A stretch of DNA of 5,139 bases from Acidimicrobiia bacterium (GTDB taxonomy: Bacteria; Actinomycetota; Acidimicrobiia; Spongiisociales; UBA5794), in NCBI GenBank assembly GCA_013001485.1, contig JABDMN010000233.1:1-5139 (forward strand), in the 5' to 3' direction. The position numbers and the translations under genes were made by a program. The notes beneath the pieces were generated by a model. It saw nothing but the letters and a program-made list of their open reading frames with translations, made no database searches and was not told the origin of the DNA. Shown here in pieces: positions 1 through 4,811 of this stretch; the stretch's first letter is position 1, and the number at the start of each line of letters is the position of its first letter.

Positions 1-11
1 GATGGGAAGAC

Positions 12-773
12 ATGAAGCAGGTGAGGTACCGGCGCGTAGCGGTACTCGGCGTGGTTCTCGTCGCCACCGTCGTATTCGCCAGCCCCGCCCTCGCCCAGGA
101 CGACACGACCGACGAGGAAGCCATCGCCCAGCTCCGAGAAGGTGCGGAGGTCTTCACCACGGTCTGCGCCGGATGCCACCAACAAGGTGGCGTCGGCATC
201 GAGAGCTTGTTCCCCCCGCTGCGCGACAACCCGCACGTCGATGACGCCGACTACGTGGCCAGGGTCATCGCCAACGGCCTGCAGGGGCCGATCGAGGTCA
301 ACGGTGTCGAGTACGACGGCGCCATGCCTGCGTTCTCGACGCTCTCCAACGAAGAGGTCGATGCCGTCATCGCCTACATCCAGAACGACTTCGTGGTTCC
401 AGGAGGGGGTCCCGTCGAGCAGCCGTCCGCCCTGCCCGTCGCCGGCACCGAGCTCCCCGAGCTGACCGGCATGGCCATCGTCACCGCATTCCTCCTCGCT
501 GCGGCCCTGATCGCCTTCGTTCTCGCTCCCCGGATCATCGGTGCTACCGACAGGATCTCGCTTCCCTGGCTCGATGCCTGGCTGAAGACGGCTCTCATCG
601 TCGGCTTCTTCATCGTCGGCACGGTGATCATGCCCTCGATGGTGATCCAGTCAGACATCGTCACCGACCTGCCTCGCGAAATGCAGGATCTCATCGGCTC
701 GGGCTTGTGGGCCGGCGCCCTCCTGATCGGCCTGGGTGGGCTGTGGTGGTTCCATCGGGAGAACCGCATCTGA
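12..773 (+). CDS. Exported mono-haem cytochrome c with three C-terminal transmembrane helices
   Basis: 253 residues. A basic N-terminus (MKQVRYRR) and hydrophobic stretch end in a typical signal-peptidase site (SPALA, cut near residue 28/29), so the haem domain lies outside the membrane. One class I haem site is visible: CAGCH (C52, C55, H56), with M105 in the AMPAF motif as likely sixth ligand and a closing helix EEVDAVIAYIQ. After a Pro/Gly linker (about 129-150), three hydrophobic segments follow at about 152-173, 192-213 and 228-246, ending in a short basic tail (HRENRI) expected in the cytoplasm. The start at 12 is supported by GGGAAG at 4-9 and the signal peptide. Its stop overlaps the next gene by one base (TGATG). 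By position it probably serves as a membrane-bound electron acceptor of the bc complex, standing in for cytochrome c1 or f (inference). Fusion of a class I haem domain to three helices is unusual; I do not recognise a named family for the whole protein. Confidence 0.9.
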   Translation: MKQVRYRRVAVLGVVLVATVVFASPALAQDDTTDEEAIAQLREGAEVFTTVCAGCHQQGGVGIESLFPPLRDNPHVDDADYVARVIANGLQGPIEVNGVEYDGAMPAFSTLSNEEVDAVIAYIQNDFVVPGGGPVEQPSALPVAGTELPELTGMAIVTAFLLAAALIAFVLAPRIIGATDRISLPWLDAWLKTALIVGFFIVGTVIMPSMVIQSDIVTDLPREMQDLIGSGLWAGALLIGLGGLWWFHRENRI

Positions 774-2554
774 TGGAGCCGCTCAGCTTCTATGACGAAA
801 ACATCCCGTGTCTCGCCGCATGCCCGGTCCACACGAATGCCGGAATGTATGTGGCAGCGATCGCGGATGGAGACGACGAGACGGCGTACCTGACAGCACG
901 GCTCCCCAATCCGTTCGCCTCGGTGTGCGGCCGGGTGTGTGCGGCGCCCTGCGAAGACGCCTGCCGCCGCGGGGCGATCGACGAGCCCATCGCCATTCGC
1001 GCCCTGAAGCGCTACGTCACTGAGCAGTTCGGGCCCGAAGCGGAGAACGGCAAGACGTGGGAGAAGGTCGCAGCTGCGCCGGCAGAGGAGCGCCCGCAGA
1101 GCGTCGGCATCGTCGGCGGTGGACCAGCCGGGATGGCCGCAGCCCACGACCTTCGGCGTCTCGGGTACCGGGTGACGGTGTACGAAGCCACCGACAAATG
1201 TGGCGGGATGATGTGGCTCGGCATCCCCGAGTATCGACTCGACCGAACACTTCTGGCTCAAGAGATCCAGGCCATCGTCGAACTCGGCATCGACGTCGAA
1301 TACAACACCCGCCTCGGTCAGGACGTGACGCTCGACGAGTTGCGAGATCGCCACGACGCCATCTTCCTGGCGATCGGAGCGAGCCTCGGCCGCGGCCTCG
1401 ACCTGGAGGGCGGCGACAACGACGGAGTCCTCAAGGCGATCGAGTTCCTCATCAACATGAACCGCGGATTCGCCACCGACGTCGGAGAGCGTGTCATCGT
1501 GATCGGCGGCGGCGATGTGGCCATGGACGCGGCTCGCACCGCGTTGCGGGCCACCGAGTACGCCGAGCTGGCTGAGGCTGCCGATGGCGTACCCCACGAC
1601 CGGGAATCCGCCGCATCGCTGGCACTGAGCACCGCTCGGGCGGCCAGCCGTTCCGGTGCCCGCCAGGTCACCGTCATCTCACTGGAGGACGACGACGAGA
1701 TGCCGGCGTCACCGTTCGAGATCGAGGAAGCCCACGCTGAAGGCATCGAATTCGTGCCTCGCCGGGGCCCTGCCCGAGTCCTCGGCGAAGGGGGCAAGGT
1801 CGTGGGCCTCGAGACGATCGGTGTCACTTCGGTGTTCGACGAAGAAGGACGCTTCGCCCCCCAGTTCGACCCCGAGGACCGCCAAACCTTCGACGCCGAC
1901 ACGATCATCCTTGCCATCGGCCAGGCGATCGACCTCGACGCCCTGGGGCCCGACGGGCCGGCCATCTCGCCCCGCCGCACGATCGACATCGACCAGGTCA
2001 CGGGGGCCACGTCAGTCGAGGGCATCTGGGCAGGCGGAGACGCCGCCAAGGGACCCCGCACCCTCATCGAAGCGATCGCCGACGGGCGCCGCACCGCCAG
2101 CGACATCCACCGGTTCTTTGGCGGCGCCGCGGAGGAACCCGAAGAGGGCACGATGGTGCAGCTCCAGCAGTTCCACCGCCTCGACGACATCTACGACCGG
2201 ATCGGTCGCGTCGACGTACCCACTCTCGAGACCGGACGCCGGATCGGGCTCGCCGAGGTTGAGACCGGCTTCACCCCCGATCAGGCCCGCTGCGAGGCGA
2301 ACCGCTGCCTGCGGTGTTTCGCCAACATCCTCCTCGACACGTCGCGGTGCGTGTTGTGCGCGCTGTGCGCCGACGTCTGCCCCTATGACCTCATCTCCCT
2401 CGTTCCATCGGAAGAGATCGACCCTGCAGTGCCGGCCTCGACAGCGCTGATGCTCGACGAGGAGAAGTGCATCCGCTGTGCATTGTGCATCGAGAGATGC
2501 CCGACGGACGCACTGTCGATGGGAGTATGGACCGGAGTAGGAGTGCCCGTATGA
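773..2554 (+). CDS. GltD/NfnB-like FAD and NAD(P) oxidoreductase with C-terminal 2x[4Fe-4S] ferredoxin domain
   Basis: 593 residues from the ATG at 773. That start overlaps the previous stop, and the N-terminal family motifs begin right after it; an in-frame ATG at 707 would only add 22 unrelated residues. Domains: (a) residues 10-85, Fe-S helical domain of the glutamate synthase small subunit/dihydropyrimidine dehydrogenase type, with C13, C17 (CLAACP), C52, C56, C60 and C64 (CGRVCAAPCEDAC); (b) FAD fold, GGGPAG at 115-120 with E138 ending the second strand and GIPEYRL at 150-156; (c) NAD(P) fold, GGGDVAMDAA at 245-254; (d) closing FAD motif GGDAAKGP at 421-428; (e) RCLRC at 511-515; (f) two [4Fe-4S] ferredoxin motifs, C526/529/532/536 and C566/569/572/576. 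It has no signal peptide or membrane helix, so it is cytoplasmic. The family moves electrons between NAD(P)H, flavin and Fe-S clusters or ferredoxin. Placement inside a bc operon suggests exchange with the quinone side of the complex (inference). Oddities: acidic residues where NADPH-binding arginines are usual, and a roughly 35-residue insertion after GGGDVAMDAARTALR. It is not a true glutamate synthase subunit on context. Confidence 0.92.
   Translation: MEPLSFYDENIPCLAACPVHTNAGMYVAAIADGDDETAYLTARLPNPFASVCGRVCAAPCEDACRRGAIDEPIAIRALKRYVTEQFGPEAENGKTWEKVAAAPAEERPQSVGIVGGGPAGMAAAHDLRRLGYRVTVYEATDKCGGMMWLGIPEYRLDRTLLAQEIQAIVELGIDVEYNTRLGQDVTLDELRDRHDAIFLAIGASLGRGLDLEGGDNDGVLKAIEFLINMNRGFATDVGERVIVIGGGDVAMDAARTALRATEYAELAEAADGVPHDRESAASLALSTARAASRSGARQVTVISLEDDDEMPASPFEIEEAHAEGIEFVPRRGPARVLGEGGKVVGLETIGVTSVFDEEGRFAPQFDPEDRQTFDADTIILAIGQAIDLDALGPDGPAISPRRTIDIDQVTGATSVEGIWAGGDAAKGPRTLIEAIADGRRTASDIHRFFGGAAEEPEEGTMVQLQQFHRLDDIYDRIGRVDVPTLETGRRIGLAEVETGFTPDQARCEANRCLRCFANILLDTSRCVLCALCADVCPYDLISLVPSEEIDPAVPASTALMLDEEKCIRCALCIERCPTDALSMGVWTGVGVPV
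2539..2543 (+). promoter_or_regulatory. Ribosome binding site fixing the cytochrome b start
   Basis: AGGAG lies 7 bases before the ATG at 2551, inside the 3' end of the flavoprotein gene. It supports 2551 as the start rather than an in-frame ATG at 2467, which lies deep in the ferredoxin-domain coding region and would add 28 residues unlike any cytochrome b. Confidence 0.65.
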
Positions 2555-3279
2555 CGATCATGGACCGAGTCAGAAAGAGCACCGTCGGGAGGTCGATCTT
2601 CCGGACACCGGACCGCGCCACCGACCGCGACCGCGCCGCTGGCCACTGGTCGAATTTCTTCTTGCACATCTACCCGGTGAAGATGCGGCGAGCCGAGATC
2701 GGGTTCCGCTATTCGTGGTACCTCGGGGCCATATCGACCGTGCTGCTCGGCTCGCTGGTCGCCTCAGGCATCTACCTGATGTTCTTCTACGTTCCCTCCC
2801 CAGCCAGTGCCTACACCAACATTCAGACAATCCAGACCGAGGTCGCCTTCGGCCAGTACATCCGCAATGTCCATCGCTGGTCGGCCCACCTGATGGTGCT
2901 GGCGGTGGCCGCCCACATGGCACGGGTGTTCTACCGAGGCGCATACAAGAAGCCCAAGGAGTTCAACTGGGTCATCGGCGTGGTGTTGCTGGTCTTGACA
3001 TTGCTGCTGTCGTTCACCGGCTACCTGTTGCCGTGGGACCAGCTCGCGTTCTGGGCCGTCACGGTCGGAACGGAGATGGCCGGTTACGTCCCGCTGCTCG
3101 GCGAGACGATCCGTGAGGTGTTGCTTGGCGGCAACACGGTCGGCTCGGCAACCCTGCTGCGCTTCTACGTGCTCCACGTTGCCGTGCTCCCCGTGGCCGT
3201 GTTGCTCGTGTTGTCGATACACCTGTGGAGGTGGCGCAAGGACGCCATGCTCGACAGCCCGAGAGAGGAGCCGGAATGA
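2551..3279 (+). CDS. Cytochrome b, N-terminal (b6-type) subunit of a bc complex
   Basis: 242 residues, the size of a stand-alone b6-type subunit. It starts by a four-base ATGA overlap with the flavoprotein gene. Four membrane helices (about 55-80, 108-128, 142-162, 203-226) follow a basic cytoplasmic N-terminus. Haem ligands are visible: H108 and H122 in helix B (VHRWSAHLMVLAVAAH) and H209 and H224 in helix D (LHVAVLPVAVLLVLSIH). The 15-residue step in helix D is that of b6f and related split cytochromes; bc1 enzymes have 14. GYLLPWDQLAFWAV at 157-170 is the conserved Qo-side motif. The protein carries two b haems that move electrons from the outer quinol-oxidising site to the inner site. At the position of the b6 cysteine that binds the extra haem ci (FYCLGG in b6) this protein has Y57 (SWYLG), so a covalent ci haem is not predicted. 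An ATG at 2560 is a possible but less likely start. Confidence 0.95.
   Translation: MTIMDRVRKSTVGRSIFRTPDRATDRDRAAGHWSNFFLHIYPVKMRRAEIGFRYSWYLGAISTVLLGSLVASGIYLMFFYVPSPASAYTNIQTIQTEVAFGQYIRNVHRWSAHLMVLAVAAHMARVFYRGAYKKPKEFNWVIGVVLLVLTLLLSFTGYLLPWDQLAFWAVTVGTEMAGYVPLLGETIREVLLGGNTVGSATLLRFYVLHVAVLPVAVLLVLSIHLWRWRKDAMLDSPREEPE
3266..3270 (+). promoter_or_regulatory. Ribosome binding site of the subunit IV gene
   Basis: AGGAG sits 5 bases before the ATG at 3276, within the last codons of the cytochrome b gene. It selects 3276 over an in-frame upstream ATG at 3225, which lies well inside the preceding gene. Confidence 0.6.
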
Positions 3280-3854
3280 GCGACCTGCCCACGCCGGGCC
3301 ACACCGAAGGCACCTCGACGCCGCTCCCCAACCCGTTGTCGTCGAAGCCGACAGTCATCGAGGGCCGCCGTGTGCTGGGCATCGTGCCCGGGAAGCCGGC
3401 GGCAGGCGAGAGCAAGGATCTCGCCGAGCAGGACGCGGTGATGGTGTGGCCGCACCTGCTGGTGCGGCACGCAGTTGTTGCCGTCGGCACGCTGCTGCTC
3501 GTTCTCCTGATCTCGCTGGCCTTCGATGCGCCGTTGAGGGAAATCGCCAACCCGACCAACACGCCCAACCCGGAGAAGGCTCCCTGGTACTTCGCAGCCC
3601 TGCAAGAGCTTCTCGCCCACTTCCACCCGCTGATCGCAGGCGTGCTCGTACCGGGGGCGATCCTCATTGGCCTGGCGGCGCTGCCGTACATCGACCGCAG
3701 CGATTTCATCAAGCCCAAGCACCGCAAGGTTGCGGTGAACACCTTCACGACGTTCCTGGTCATCTGGATCATCCTCACCATCGTCGGCTTCGCCTTCCGC
3801 GGACCGAACTGGGGATGGGTATGGCCCTGGGTCGAATGGCACGGAGAACTATGA
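3276..3854 (+). CDS. Cytochrome b, C-terminal (subunit IV-type) subunit of a bc complex
   Basis: 192 residues, starting by an ATGA overlap with the b6-type gene. It supplies the second half of cytochrome b, including the quinol-binding Qo loop. Visible: a long, Pro-rich, polar N-terminal tail (about 55 residues), then VWPHLLVRH and three membrane helices at about 62-83, 116-137 and 153-174. The Qo-loop motif is KAPWYF (A102, P103, W104, Y105), preceded by NPTNTPNPE and followed by LQELLAHFHP. This is the place of PEWY in ubiquinol and plastoquinol enzymes, so the usual Glu is replaced by Pro. The C-terminus has FRGPNWGWVWPW (174-185), a tail I associate with bacterial split cytochromes of this type. 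The long N-terminal tail exceeds that of plant subunit IV and could contact the cytoplasmic flavoprotein (speculation). The assignment as a cytochrome b C-terminal domain is firm from order, helices and the xPWY loop. Confidence 0.93.
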   Translation: MSDLPTPGHTEGTSTPLPNPLSSKPTVIEGRRVLGIVPGKPAAGESKDLAEQDAVMVWPHLLVRHAVVAVGTLLLVLLISLAFDAPLREIANPTNTPNPEKAPWYFAALQELLAHFHPLIAGVLVPGAILIGLAALPYIDRSDFIKPKHRKVAVNTFTTFLVIWIILTIVGFAFRGPNWGWVWPWVEWHGEL

Positions 3855-4354
3855 GCGAACCAATGCAACGACGGAACTTCCTCTCGAACCTGTGGAAGGG
3901 TGCGGTCACGTTGATCGCAGCTGCCGGGGCGTGGACGACCTGGGACCTGCTTCGTCCCGTCTCTGCAGGCGCCACGGGGAAGGTACGGACGGTTTCGCCC
4001 GATGCCGTGCCCGAGGGCACCGTCATCGAAATCCGGGCCGCCCGCGCCTACCTGGTGAAGATCGACGACCAGATCACGGCGATCTCCGAGAAGTGCACAC
4101 ACCTCGGCTGTCGCGTTCCCTACTGCGATTCGTCGAGCAAGTTCGAGTGTCCTTGCCACGGATCAGTGTTCAACCGGCTCGGCGAGTACGAAGCCGGACC
4201 CGCACCGCGTGGACTCGACCGATACGCCGTCGAGGTTGGCGAAGACGGGCTGCTTTACATCGACACCGACAGCCTCGATGACGGTCCGGCGCCGGGGGTG
4301 GACACACTGAACGAGCCACCGACGGGCCCGTCGTGTACCGAGGGATCCCACTGA
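3851..4354 (+). CDS. Rieske [2Fe-2S] iron-sulfur protein of a bc complex, Tat-exported
   Basis: 167 residues; start at 3851 overlaps the previous stop as ATGA, with GGAG at 3843-3846. The N-terminus has a twin-arginine motif (QRRNFL, R7 and R8) followed by one hydrophobic helix (about 17-36), the usual Tat-translocated, uncleaved membrane anchor of Rieske proteins. Cluster motifs are CTHLGC (C82, H84, C87) and CPCHGS (C100, C102, H103); C82, H84, C100 and H103 bind the cluster, and C87-C102 form the family disulfide. The fold closes with GPAPRGLDRYAV (116-127). It takes one electron from quinol at Qo and passes it to the c cytochromes. The residue two after the CPCHGS serine is F107 rather than the Tyr of high-potential proteins, which suggests a lower midpoint potential. 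Two further cysteines, C92 in the loop between the motifs and C162 near the C-terminus, are not standard ligands. The frame is open far upstream (to 3113), but that part overlaps the cytochrome b genes and is not Rieske-like. Confidence 0.96.
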   Translation: MSEPMQRRNFLSNLWKGAVTLIAAAGAWTTWDLLRPVSAGATGKVRTVSPDAVPEGTVIEIRAARAYLVKIDDQITAISEKCTHLGCRVPYCDSSSKFECPCHGSVFNRLGEYEAGPAPRGLDRYAVEVGEDGLLYIDTDSLDDGPAPGVDTLNEPPTGPSCTEGSH

Positions 4355-4809
4355 TGGCAGGCTTCACGACCGACGAGGAACTCGAGCAGTCGACCAACAC
4401 CTGGATGCTGTGGGGGGCCGTCTTGATGGCCGCCTTCGTGCTCGCCTTCCCGCTGTATCGGTGGGTCGAGCCCGCGAACCGGGCCGAAGCACGGGAGTCC
4501 CACGTCGCCTCGCTCGCCGAGCAAGGTCAAGGCCTGTGGTCACTCAACTGCTCGTCGTGTCACGGCCTCAACGGCGAGGGCGGTGTCGGGCCCGCCCTCA
4601 ACTCACAGCAGTTCCTGCAGGCATCGAGCGACGATCAGACGTCGTTGCTCATCAGCGTCGGTGTGCCGGGCAGCCAGATGAGCGCCTACTCGCTCGACTA
4701 CGGCGGCCCGCTGACGTCCGAACAGATCCGTTCCATCGTGGCCTACATGCGGAGTTGGGAAGCCGACGCCCCGGACGTGCCCGAGTGGCGCGACATGGTG
4801 AGCGGCTGA
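4354..4809 (+). CDS. Membrane-anchored mono-haem cytochrome c
   Basis: 151 residues from the ATG at 4354, which overlaps the Rieske stop as TGATG and has GAGGG at 4340-4344; an ATG at 4333 in the same frame would add seven residues and is less favoured. A short cytoplasmic N-terminus is followed by one uncleaved membrane helix (about 17-37, WMLWGAVLMAAFVLAFPLY), placing the rest outside. The class I haem domain has CSSCHG (C66, C69, H70), a Gly-rich loop NGEGGVGPAL, likely Met ligand M109 (GSQMSAY) and the closing helix SEQIRSIVAYMRSW. It is the second mono-haem cytochrome c of the operon and probably either the direct electron acceptor from the Rieske protein or the link to a terminal oxidase (inference). 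Its anchor orientation is opposite in sequence to the first cytochrome: here the anchor is N-terminal. Confidence 0.93.
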   Translation: MAGFTTDEELEQSTNTWMLWGAVLMAAFVLAFPLYRWVEPANRAEARESHVASLAEQGQGLWSLNCSSCHGLNGEGGVGPALNSQQFLQASSDDQTSLLISVGVPGSQMSAYSLDYGGPLTSEQIRSIVAYMRSWEADAPDVPEWRDMVSG

Positions 4810-4811
4810 AC

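Noticed and set aside
707..772. Earlier ATG for the flavoprotein, adding 22 residues
   Set aside because: The added residues overlap membrane-helix codons of the preceding gene and lack family similarity; the TGATG junction at 773 fits the pattern of the other junctions.
374..1597. Long open frame on the minus strand, about 407 codons
   Set aside because: It lies opposite the clear cytochrome c and flavoprotein genes, its product is Arg/His/Ala-rich with no recognisable motif, and such antisense frames are common in GC-rich DNA.
1318..2190. Minus-strand open frame, about 290 codons
   Set aside because: Antisense to the flavoprotein FAD/NAD region; Ser/Arg/Pro-rich low-complexity product, no domain.
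773..2554. Annotating the flavoprotein as glutamate synthase small subunit (GltD)
   Set aside because: No large glutamate synthase subunit is nearby, a ferredoxin domain is appended, and the setting is a bc complex; only fold-level similarity is justified.
3113..3850. Upstream open extension of the Rieske frame, as if a 413-residue fusion
   Set aside because: The extra 246 residues overlap the cytochrome b genes in another frame and are Arg/Ala/Pro-rich; the Tat motif and ATGA overlap mark 3851 as the true start.
3059..4159. Minus-strand open frame, about 366 codons, spanning three genes
   Set aside because: It covers cytochrome b, subunit IV and Rieske genes with strong family motifs on the plus strand; its product has no family signature.
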